This document shows positions 7,398 to 13,745 of a DNA stretch of 16,659 nt, piece by piece; the first letter of the stretch is position 1, and each line of letters begins with the position of its first letter. The stretch spans positions 1 through 16,659 of the forward strand of contig CAKOXL010000026.1 of assembly GCA_934130105.1 (NCBI GenBank). The letters are read 5' to 3'. The translations under genes and the position numbers were made by a program. This DNA comes from an uncultured Bacilli bacterium. GTDB lineage: Bacteria; Bacillota_I; Bacilli_A; RF39; UBA660. Below the pieces are notes generated by a model. That model did no database searches, was not told the DNA's origin, and saw only the letters and a program-made list of their open reading frames with translations.

Positions 7398-7426
7398 ATT
7401 ATACTATTAGGCTTTTTATTTAGCAA
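7398..7426 (-). promoter_or_regulatory. Promoter giving a near-leaderless mRNA for the zinc-ribbon membrane gene
   Basis: On the minus strand, TTGCTA (7421-7426) and a perfect TATAAT (7398-7403) are 17 bp apart. The -10 lies in a perfect 12-bp palindrome, GTATAATTATAC (7393-7404), that could also be an operator. Transcription would start near 7391, at the GGTGG ribosome binding site, leaving fewer than 10 nt of leader. Confidence 0.65.
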
Positions 7427-7471
7427 ATTTAAAAATTATTAATAACTTTAATTTTATATTAGACTTCATAA

Positions 7472-7502
7472 TAAAAAGTGGAACATATTTTTATGTTCAC
7501 TT
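7472..7502 (-). terminator. Intrinsic terminator after the M23 hydrolase gene
   Basis: On the minus strand, AAGTG-AACATA pairs with TATGTT-C-CACTT (7476-7502): 11 bp with one bulged C and a 4-nt loop, followed by a T run. It lies about 20 bp after the stop codon and ends the ftsEX operon. Confidence 0.78.
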
Positions 7503-7522
7503 CTATATTTCATTTCATTTTT

Positions 7523-8725
7523 TTATTTAGTATACCAAGTTTGATATGTTCTACTTGGGAATGAAATAACACTTTCAGCACCTTTAAAGCCTTGACTAAA
7601 TTTCTTGGCTGTAAATGCTACATATTTGTTCCAAGTACTACAATTATTATCACCATATAAACGACATGGCCATACTTCTAAATGGAGATGAACGCCAAAT
7701 GCATAACCGCTATCACCCATATAACCTAGTATCGTGTTTGAATTTACTTGCATTCCTTCTTTGATACCAGAAGCATATCTACTTAAATGGCCATATATAG
7801 CTGTATAATATGTACCATCTGTAGTTCTATATTGTACATTTATGCAGTTTGCACCACTTGAATCTTTCCAAATACTTGTAATTATTCCATTTCCAATAGA
7901 ATATAGTGGTGTATTTCTACCTAGTGAACTTCCTATATCCGTTCCTCTATGAAAACTTCCCCAACGATAACCAATAAAACTAGTTACATAACCATTTTTT
8001 ATTGGTCTTGAGAATGTTGCATTACTACTTGTTACAGCACAATCTCTTCCTATAACATCGCTACGGTTACTACATCCCTGTGATTTATAATAACTAACTA
8101 ATTTTTCTTTTTCTTGTACCTGTTGTTCAAGGCTTGGTGATAAATCGCCAAGTTTAGCTATCGAATTAGTTAATTTAGCTATTTCATCATTTAGCTTAGT
8201 TATTTTGTTTTCATAACTAGACTGTTTATTTGATAATTCTACTTTTCTCTTTTCATTATTATTAATTAATTCTTCTAATTCCTTAATTGTTTTATCATTA
8301 TACTCAGTAATTTGTTCTACTATTGATAAACGATATACCATATCAGTAATAGAATCACTTCCAAATACGTACTCTAGATAAATATTTTCTCCCTGACTTA
8401 CTTGATAATATGAAATTAAGTCTTTTGTTTGTTGGGTTTTTTCTTCTATTTCATTATTTGCATCAGCTATTTGTTGTTGTAATGTTACAACTTCATTTCC
8501 CATTTTTTCTATTTCTGATTTTAGATTTTTTACAGTACTATTATTATCTATAATTTGATTATTTTTATCATCTATTTGTTGGTTGTTGGCATCTAATTCT
8601 TTTTTAGCTTTAGCTAAGTCATCTAATACTTGTCCATAAGTTAAATCTGCCGCATTAACAGTTGTTGGTAAGATTAAAGCAAGTATTAAGACTGGTAATA
8701 ATTTTATAATAAATGTTTTTTTCAT
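7523..8725 (-). CDS. Secreted coiled-coil M23 peptidoglycan hydrolase, likely FtsEX-controlled
   Basis: A signal peptide (residues 1-25, cleavage after VNA) precedes a long coiled coil (about 32-212) rich in Glu, Lys, Asn and Gln. It carries the segment LEYVFGSDSITDMVYRLS, typical of the PcsB/CwlO/EnvC regulatory coiled coil. A LytM-type M23 domain occupies 240-355. His259 and Asp263 (HRGTD), His313 (YGH) and His346/His348 (HLHLE) form the zinc site, so the domain looks catalytically active, unlike E. coli EnvC. It should cut peptide cross-links in cell-wall peptidoglycan. Its ATG overlaps the ftsX stop codon (ATGA). By the known precedent of FtsEX activating such hydrolases through their coiled coil, this is probably the FtsEX-controlled enzyme for cell separation or elongation. 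Four cysteines (218, 229, 354, 362) could form disulfides. Confidence 0.9.
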   Translation of the reverse strand: MKKTFIIKLLPVLILALILPTTVNAADLTYGQVLDDLAKAKKELDANNQQIDDKNNQIIDNNSTVKNLKSEIEKMGNEVVTLQQQIADANNEIEEKTQQTKDLISYYQVSQGENIYLEYVFGSDSITDMVYRLSIVEQITEYNDKTIKELEELINNNEKRKVELSNKQSSYENKITKLNDEIAKLTNSIAKLGDLSPSLEQQVQEKEKLVSYYKSQGCSNRSDVIGRDCAVTSSNATFSRPIKNGYVTSFIGYRWGSFHRGTDIGSSLGRNTPLYSIGNGIITSIWKDSSGANCINVQYRTTDGTYYTAIYGHLSRYASGIKEGMQVNSNTILGYMGDSGYAFGVHLHLEVWPCRLYGDNNCSTWNKYVAFTAKKFSQGFKGAESVISFPSRTYQTWYTK

Positions 8726-9621
8726 ACTTTTAGATACTTTCTAACAGCCTGATAACTACCAATCATACCAACAACTACACCTATTACTAATACAACAAGT
8801 GAAATAATATAGATAAATGGTTCTGGAGTAATTAGTTTTATTAATGGTGAAAAAATTTGTCCACCAAAATGTTTATATACTGCATAATAACCATATATAA
8901 TTACTAGTATTGGAATTATTGAACCAATTAAGCCAAGTACCATACCCTCAATCACAAAAGGCATTTTAATAGAGAAATTACTTGCACCAACTAATCTCAT
9001 AATAGATATTTCTCTTTTTCTTGAAAAGATGGTTAACTTTATTGTGTTTATTATTAAGAAAACAGTTACGATAATTAAAAGAACTACTGCTAAAATGGTT
9101 CCTTTTTCTAACATTTTAAATGCAGCTAGGAATTTATTAATCATTGTCTCGCCATAATTTACAGAGTCTACTCCCTCTATTTTTTTTATTTGTGATGCTG
9201 TATTTTCTATTTTTTCAATATCATCTACTTTTACCTGAAATGTATCTTTTAATGGATTAGTCTCATCTTGCCAATCTTTCATAATTGATTCTAATGTATC
9301 TGATGAAGATTGCATTTCATTTTTTATACTATCTTTAGACTTATATTCAATAGATGAAATATTTTCAATTTGATCTAACTTAGCACGAATTACATTTATT
9401 TTATCAGATTGTACTTCTCTATTTACAAATACAACAATTGTTACATCTTCCTTAATCATTTTGGCAAAATTATCAACATTTAAGGAAGCTAGCAAAGCAA
9501 TAGCTACAATAATTAAAGTAATGCTAATACAAGAAATAGAAGCAAGAGATAAAGAAAAGTTTCTAAAAACACTCTTGAAGGCATCTCTTATACTTCTTCC
9601 AAACATTCTAAATGGCTTCAT
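8722..9621 (-). CDS. ftsX: Cell-division ABC transporter permease FtsX
   Basis: FtsX partners FtsE in a mechanotransmitter that signals across the membrane to peptidoglycan hydrolases rather than moving a substrate. The 299-aa protein has the family layout: a cytoplasmic N-terminus (MKPFRMFGRSIRDAFKS), TM1 at about 24-46, an extracellular domain at about 47-172 (which contacts the hydrolase coiled coil in relatives), then TM2-TM4 at about 174-196, 221-245 and 269-289. The cytoplasmic segment FSRKREISIMRLVGAS (199-214) is the conserved coupling loop. The ATG at 9621 is chosen over an in-frame GTG nine codons upstream because AAAGGA lies in front of it and relatives start MK-x-FR. It overlaps the last 14 bp of ftsE; its stop overlaps the hydrolase start. 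Confidence 0.95.
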   Translation of the reverse strand: MKPFRMFGRSIRDAFKSVFRNFSLSLASISCISITLIIVAIALLASLNVDNFAKMIKEDVTIVVFVNREVQSDKINVIRAKLDQIENISSIEYKSKDSIKNEMQSSSDTLESIMKDWQDETNPLKDTFQVKVDDIEKIENTASQIKKIEGVDSVNYGETMINKFLAAFKMLEKGTILAVVLLIIVTVFLIINTIKLTIFSRKREISIMRLVGASNFSIKMPFVIEGMVLGLIGSIIPILVIIYGYYAVYKHFGGQIFSPLIKLITPEPFIYIISLVVLVIGVVVGMIGSYQAVRKYLKV

Positions 9622-10306
9622 TATTATACTTTCCTTTCTCAATATCACTTATTAATCTTCCATCTTTTAGAGTTATAACTCTTTTTTTCATTTTATTTAC
9701 TATATCTTTATCATGAGTTGCCATAATTATAGTTGTACCTAATGTAGTATTAATCTCTTCTAGTACTTTCATAATTTCCATGCTTTTTTCTGGATCTAGA
9801 TTACCTGTTGGTTCATCACATAGAAGTAATTTTGGTTCATTAACAATGGCACGAGCGATTGCCACTCTTTGTTGTTCTCCTCCTGATAACTGATCCGGAT
9901 AATTTCTAATTTTACCTTTTAACCCAACCAGTTCCAAGGCACGTAATACTTTTTTATTAATTTCTTCTTTTTTAGTACCAATTACTTCTAAGGCAAAAGC
10001 AACATTTTCATATACCGTAGATTTAGGTAGTAATCTATAATCTTGGAAAACAATACCAAGCTTTCTTCTTAATTTATAAACTTTACTATTTCTTAATTTA
10101 GCAACATTTAATCCACCAACAATTATTTCTCCTCGTGTTGGCTTTTCTTCTCTATAAAGCATTTTGATTAAAGTTGATTTACCACATCCAGTACCTCCAA
10201 TTACAAAAACAAAATCGCCTTTTTTTATTTTTAAATTTAAATCATAGATTGCCGTAACTCCATTTGCATATTGTTTCGTTACATCTTTGACTCTTATTAA
10301 TTCCAA
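9608..10306 (-). CDS. ftsE: Cell-division ABC transporter ATP-binding protein FtsE
   Basis: This 232-aa ATPase drives FtsX. Walker A GGTGCGKST is at 37-45, with the Q-loop Gln88 (FQDYRLLP, characteristic of FtsE), signature LSGGEQQ at 140-146, Walker B LLLCDEPTG at 160-168 and the switch His198 (ATHD). The start is a TTG at 10306 with AAGGAAG (10314-10320) 7 nt upstream; reading from there gives MELIRVKDVTKQY, matching the family N-terminus, and no better ATG exists nearby. It is the first gene of a tight operon, overlapping ftsX by 14 bp, and is preceded by an extended -10 promoter at 10334-10342. The rare start codon may limit FtsE output. Confidence 0.96.
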   Translation of the reverse strand: MELIRVKDVTKQYANGVTAIYDLNLKIKKGDFVFVIGGTGCGKSTLIKMLYREEKPTRGEIIVGGLNVAKLRNSKVYKLRRKLGIVFQDYRLLPKSTVYENVAFALEVIGTKKEEINKKVLRALELVGLKGKIRNYPDQLSGGEQQRVAIARAIVNEPKLLLCDEPTGNLDPEKSMEIMKVLEEINTTLGTTIIMATHDKDIVNKMKKRVITLKDGRLISDIEKGKYNNEAI

Positions 10307-10333
10307 AATATCACTTCCTTACTATACATAGTA

Positions 10334-10342
10334 ATTATATCA
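10334..10342 (-). promoter_or_regulatory. Extended -10 promoter for ftsEX-hydrolase operon
   Basis: The minus strand reads TGATATAAT, an extended -10 (TGnTATAAT) with no recognisable -35, about 28 bp upstream of the TTG start. A short leader starting near 10327 would contain the AAGGAAG ribosome binding site. Confidence 0.6.
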
Positions 10343-10393
10343 TAGTTTTAGATATTTTTTATTATTTTTTAAATGGCAATTGTTGGAATAAGT

Positions 10394-10762
10394 TTATTTT
10401 GTATGATAATAATCATTTTTAATCCATGTCATTATTAATTCTACGATATAATTAATTTCATCATCAGTAAGATCTCTGTTAGACTCTATTTTGTGCCATT
10501 TGTATAGACAGCCTCTACAACATGTAGCCGTTGCGTGTTGTGAAATAAATACGGGATGTCCATGCATTGGAGTTTGTTTACCATCATTTAAAATAGTAGC
10601 TGGTGCTAATCTAGTTTTAACAAAATCATAAGCATGTTCTTTTATTTTTTCTAAGCCCTTTTGTTCAATATACTTTCTTTCCTTTTCTTTTAAGTGGAAA
10701 CTACTTCTAAATTTTGATTTAGATAATTTTATTAATATATCATTTATTTGTTGCTTCATCAT
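10394..10762 (-). CDS. DUF4186 family protein
   Basis: The 122-aa sequence matches my recollection of the DUF4186 family from end to end: SKFRSSFHL near the N-terminus, HAYDFVKTRLAPA, NDGKQTPMHGHPVF (59-72) and the core SQHATATCCRGCLYKWH (74-90). The invariant-looking Cys81, Cys82, Cys85 and several His residues (43, 67, 69, 76, 90) suggest a metal site, but the family has no assigned function that I know of. It has no signal peptide or membrane span, so it is cytoplasmic. It starts 6 bp after the DUF1848 gene, with its AAGGAAG ribosome binding site inside that gene's end, so the two are cotranscribed. No clear terminator follows. Confidence 0.85.
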   Translation of the reverse strand: MMKQQINDILIKLSKSKFRSSFHLKEKERKYIEQKGLEKIKEHAYDFVKTRLAPATILNDGKQTPMHGHPVFISQHATATCCRGCLYKWHKIESNRDLTDDEINYIVELIMTWIKNDYYHTK

Positions 10763-10768
10763 ATTTTA

Positions 10769-11650
10769 TTACTTCCTTCTTACCTTGATAATATCGCAAG
10801 TATTTAATTTGCCAATTAGTAGTGATGAGTTAGGATCATGATTCATATAGTTTATATTAACACTTTTCTCATCATAATTTGCATAACAGTATCTGCAAAA
10901 GTGTTTACAGGTATTGTATGACCCTATATCTACCATTTCAATGCAACCGCAATTTCGTGATTTCCATTTCTTAAAATTAGTAGTACCAGTTAAATAAAAA
11001 GCTAGATTGCCATCTAAACAACATTTATTTATGAAACCATATTGTACTAAATTTTCTTTTTCAAAACAGGTTTGAACTGTCATGTTATGCTTTTTGGCAC
11101 TGTTTGCTAAATTGATACCTATTTCTTTATAATCATCTGGAGTTAATTCTCTAGGGCTTAATTTATCTATATTATTTTTAACATTTTTGTACTCATCAAC
11201 AAAAGATATAATAATATGTTTCACGTAACCATCTAATTGCTCGCAAAGTTTGTTAAAAGCCTTAATATGATACGAAATAGTATATTTATCATTAATAATA
11301 ATTGGGTCATATCTAAGGTATATGTTTTCGCTACCTATAACTTGGGAAATTTTCTTTGTAGCTTCTATTATTTCTACCTTATTAATAACACCTGGTTCAA
11401 AATCTTTGTGATATGGTGTGATAGTAACATGGAATAAAATCGGCTTTTTTATTTCTTTTATCTTATCTACAATAGGAACCGGATTTTTTGTGCAAAATAA
11501 TATAGCATCAACATCATCAAAGTATATTCTACTTACTTGTTTGGGATAAAAGGGATTTCTTACATCAACATAGCCTTGTCTATATCGATTCATAAACCAT
11601 TCCATATAAAATGCTACTATGTCACATCTACCACTAACATTTAATATCAT
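10769..11650 (-). CDS. DUF1848 family protein with C-terminal CX3CX2C motif
   Basis: The 293-aa protein fits DUF1848: an N-terminal MILNVSGRCDIVAFY, then LFCTKNP, LRYDPI and a C-terminal cysteine region CGC (Cys234, Cys236) with DIGSYNTCKHFCRYCYANY, giving Cys248, Cys252 and Cys255 in CX3CX2C spacing. That spacing and the CRYCY context look like a radical SAM cluster site, but at the C-terminus rather than the N-terminus of the apparent alpha/beta barrel. This suggests a permuted or divergent radical SAM-like enzyme (inference). Relatives usually read SRRTDIP where this one has SGRCDIV. The ATG at 11650 follows AAGGAG. Its promoter (11698-11727) contains a LexA-box-like palindrome, and DUF4186 follows in the same operon. 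Function unknown. Confidence 0.85.
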   Translation of the reverse strand: MILNVSGRCDIVAFYMEWFMNRYRQGYVDVRNPFYPKQVSRIYFDDVDAILFCTKNPVPIVDKIKEIKKPILFHVTITPYHKDFEPGVINKVEIIEATKKISQVIGSENIYLRYDPIIINDKYTISYHIKAFNKLCEQLDGYVKHIIISFVDEYKNVKNNIDKLSPRELTPDDYKEIGINLANSAKKHNMTVQTCFEKENLVQYGFINKCCLDGNLAFYLTGTTNFKKWKSRNCGCIEMVDIGSYNTCKHFCRYCYANYDEKSVNINYMNHDPNSSLLIGKLNTCDIIKVRRK

Positions 11651-11697
11651 ATGTGTACTCCTTATTATGTAATTATTCTTTGTTTTGTATTTATTTA

Positions 11698-11727
11698 ATA
11701 ATAATAAAACAAACTCTTGTTCGTCAA
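11698..11727 (-). promoter_or_regulatory. Promoter of the DUF1848-DUF4186 operon
   Basis: On the minus strand, TTGACG (11722-11727, 5 of 6) and TATTAT (11698-11703, 5 of 6) are 18 bp apart. The start would be near 11691, 41 nt before the ATG. The spacer contains the palindrome described at 11710-11723. Confidence 0.6.
11710..11723 (-). promoter_or_regulatory. LexA-box-like operator in the DUF1848 promoter
   Basis: The minus strand reads CGAACAAGAGTTTG, with inverted arms CAA/TTG extended by AACAA-GAGT-TTGTT. It matches 12 of 14 positions of the Firmicute LexA (DinR) consensus CGAACRNRYGTTYC; the mismatches are in the spacer and at the last base. Its position between -35 and -10 is where a repressor would act. 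A single site in AT-rich DNA could be chance or belong to another regulator. Confidence 0.45.
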
Positions 11728-11757
11728 TAGATTCTATATAAAAAGTTAACTTTAATA

Positions 11758-11788
11758 ATTAAAAAAAGAACAAATTAGATTGTTCTTT
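11758..11788 (-). terminator. Intrinsic terminator at the end of the beta-helix gene
   Basis: On the minus strand, AAAGAACAA pairs with TTGTTCTTT (11780-11788 with 11765-11773) around a 6-nt loop and runs into seven T. The stem overlaps the stop codon at 11787-11789. Confidence 0.88.
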
Positions 11789-13682
11789 AATTTATAGCTG
11801 TGCCGTTTACGTATAGCTTATAGCCGTTAAAATTAATGTTACTATAAGTAGGATCACTATCATTTAATAATGTAATATATGAATCACCAGTTAACGTAAT
11901 AGTAGAATTTTTATCTAAAGTAACAGCAATACTCTTGGCTGAATTATCACTATTAATAGTTCCTTGATAAGTAGAATTTTCTAAATTTAAACTTAAGGCT
12001 GAAATAGAATCTACTAAAATATTTCCTGCTAACTTTTGATTTTTGGCATTTAATGTTACAGTGCCACCGTTACTGCCATCATTACCCCATTCGCTAGTTT
12101 TTCCTATACTTAATAAAATGTTACTGCCAAAAATAAGATTTGTGTTTTCTAGATTGATAATAGCACTTGTATTGGTAACAAAAAACATAGGAGCTGTTTG
12201 ATAGTATTTAGAGTCTTTTAATATTTCTAAAGTAGAATTTTTACTTGTGAAATTACCAGTACCATTTGATGCATCACCTGATGCAGATTGGTATATCATA
12301 ACACCAGCATTATCAACATTGTTTCTATTTCCTGCTCCACTTGCTGAAAGAGTAGAATTTAAAATGCTTGCTGAGTTTTTACCTTCTACCACAACCATTT
12401 GTGAGTTATTTGCTACACCTTTTGTATTGGTAATGGAAATAAGGCCTGTAGAATAAATAAGTGGAGAACCTTTTCCATTTGTTTCTAATTTAGAATCTGT
12501 AACAGTAACGGTTCCTTCTCCTCTATCGGTTGCTAGAGTTGCACTAGATGCACCACTTGTTTTAATATTTACATTATTAGCTATAATTTCTCCACCATAA
12601 GTTGCATCTAACCCACGACTAGAAGAAGATCCTGTTGTTGTGATTGTAGAATCGCTAATTGTAATCTTGCTATCTTCTCCTGTTGAAAATACTGCGTTAC
12701 TTCCTTTAGCATTTGTTGTGATATTAATATTTTTAATAGTAGCAGTTGATGATTTGGTAACTAAGATACCAGCATTAATACCATAAAACTCAGATTCTTC
12801 AGTATTAGTAGTATCTCCACTTTTAGTAATATCTGCATCTTCCAAAGTAAGGTTTCCACCATTTTTTACTAAGATAGCACTTTCATCACTAGTAGTAGAT
12901 GTATAAGTATCAGTAAGTGTTTTGTCATCTTCTACTACTACATTACCAGTAGCTTCTATACTGCTTTCATTACTTGTTGGATTCCCATTTGGTTTAGTAT
13001 TACTAGATATCGTACTTGCTAAAAAATACTGATTAGTAACAAAAACCATACCTCCTACTAACACAATACTAGTAAGTAAGGTTGCTAAGATATAAATTAT
13101 TTTCTTATCACTAGTAGATAAAGTTTCCTTAAAAGATAACTTATTAGCTTTTGACATTATCAAATAGATAACAGTAATACTAATTAGAAGGGCTTCTACT
13201 CCAAAAATACAGTAATATACAGTAGTTAACTTAGTTGCATCATTTTTATTAGAAAAATCATTTTTTCCCATACCGCCTAAATCGTTAGGTGGTGTATTTT
13301 GATTACTAGAATCATTACCATTCATATTAGTATCATCTTTTTTATCAGGAACATTTCCATTATTTTGACTAGATTCATTATTATTTGTTGTTTCACTAGA
13401 AGATGGATTGTTTTCTTTTTCATTAGAAGAATTTTTATCATCTGGCGGCGTCATTTTATTATCACTTGAAGTATTATTATCAGGTGGCGTCATATTATCA
13501 CTTGGTGCATTTTTATCATCTGGTGGCGTCATGAAAGAATTATTTCCCATATTTTGATTATTATTAGAGAAAGTATTATTATCTTTCAAATTATTTTTAG
13601 CATAATCCATGGTGAAGTAAACTCCTCCGAGTAAAAGGAAAACAAATAAAATCATTAAAACATTCTTTAAACTTCTTTTCAT
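11787..13682 (-). CDS. Membrane-anchored extracellular beta-helix (adhesin-like) protein
   Basis: The 631-aa protein has TM1 at about 7-24, an Asn/Ser/Pro-rich, probably extracellular linker (30-150), TM2 at 153-176, a short basic cytoplasmic loop, TM3 at 195-217 and then a large outward domain. Residues about 243-631 are a series of short beta segments (GGNLTLEDADITKSGD, TIKNINIT, KITISDSTIT, TVTVTDSKLET, SASILNSTLS) rich in Ser/Thr/Asn/Gly, the pattern of a right-handed parallel beta-helix. Such domains occur in carbohydrate-active or adhesive surface proteins; I see no catalytic site. The linker contains three 13-residue repeats starting MTPPD (51-63, 64-76, 77-89). The ATG follows GAGGTGA. 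The gene lies 63 bp after the sulfotransferase gene and ends at a terminator. Binding to a host or wall polysaccharide is inference. Confidence 0.82.
   Translation of the reverse strand: MKRSLKNVLMILFVFLLLGGVYFTMDYAKNNLKDNNTFSNNNQNMGNNSFMTPPDDKNAPSDNMTPPDNNTSSDNKMTPPDDKNSSNEKENNPSSSETTNNNESSQNNGNVPDKKDDTNMNGNDSSNQNTPPNDLGGMGKNDFSNKNDATKLTTVYYCIFGVEALLISITVIYLIMSKANKLSFKETLSTSDKKIIYILATLLTSIVLVGGMVFVTNQYFLASTISSNTKPNGNPTSNESSIEATGNVVVEDDKTLTDTYTSTTSDESAILVKNGGNLTLEDADITKSGDTTNTEESEFYGINAGILVTKSSTATIKNINITTNAKGSNAVFSTGEDSKITISDSTITTTGSSSSRGLDATYGGEIIANNVNIKTSGASSATLATDRGEGTVTVTDSKLETNGKGSPLIYSTGLISITNTKGVANNSQMVVVEGKNSASILNSTLSASGAGNRNNVDNAGVMIYQSASGDASNGTGNFTSKNSTLEILKDSKYYQTAPMFFVTNTSAIINLENTNLIFGSNILLSIGKTSEWGNDGSNGGTVTLNAKNQKLAGNILVDSISALSLNLENSTYQGTINSDNSAKSIAVTLDKNSTITLTGDSYITLLNDSDPTYSNINFNGYKLYVNGTAIN
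13438..13532 (-). repeat. Three 39-bp in-frame repeats in the beta-helix protein linker
   Basis: Related copies of TCATCTGGYGGCGTCAT (plus-strand reading) end at 13454, 13493 and 13532, an exact 39-bp period. Each encodes MTPPD-type 13-residue units. Copy number could vary between strains. Confidence 0.75.
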
Positions 13683-13700
13683 TTTTTCACCTCACTATTA

Positions 13701-13732
13701 GTTATAAACACTAAATGTGAAGTCTATGTGAA
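13701..13732 (-). promoter_or_regulatory. Possible activated promoter with 11-bp direct repeats before the beta-helix gene
   Basis: On the minus strand, TTCACAT occurs twice exactly 11 bp apart (13726-13732, 13715-13721), followed by TATAAC (13701-13706) as a possible -10 with no good -35. One-helical-turn direct repeats upstream of a poor -35 resemble OmpR/PhoB-family response-regulator boxes. The implied leader is very short (about 12 nt). Confidence 0.38.
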
Positions 13733-13745
13733 AAAAGCTATTTTT

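Noticed and set aside
8722..8725. Reassignment of TGA to Trp, as in Mollicutes
   Set aside because: ftsX ends at TGA at its normal family length, overlapping the next start codon, and Trp codons inspected elsewhere are TGG, so the standard code applies.
9461..9655. Plus-strand open frame of 64 codons inside ftsX
   Set aside because: It is antisense to the well-supported ftsX and ftsE genes, with no ribosome binding site or recognisable product.
11237..11437. Plus-strand open frame of 66 codons inside the DUF1848 gene
   Set aside because: It is antisense to a recognised conserved protein and has no start signals.
12247..12456. Plus-strand open frame of 69 codons inside the beta-helix gene
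   Set aside because: It is a mirror of repetitive Ser/Thr/Asn codons on the other strand, with no independent support.
11787..13682. Pectate lyase or other active beta-helix enzyme
   Set aside because: No catalytic Asp/Arg cluster or signature motif of a polysaccharide lyase is visible, and the sequence is low-complexity Ser/Thr/Asn, so only a beta-helix surface protein is claimed.
13733..13745. Terminator after the sulfotransferase gene (AAAAAA-TAGC-TTTTTT)
   Set aside because: The stem is only A-T pairs and unlikely to terminate; read-through into the beta-helix gene is more plausible.
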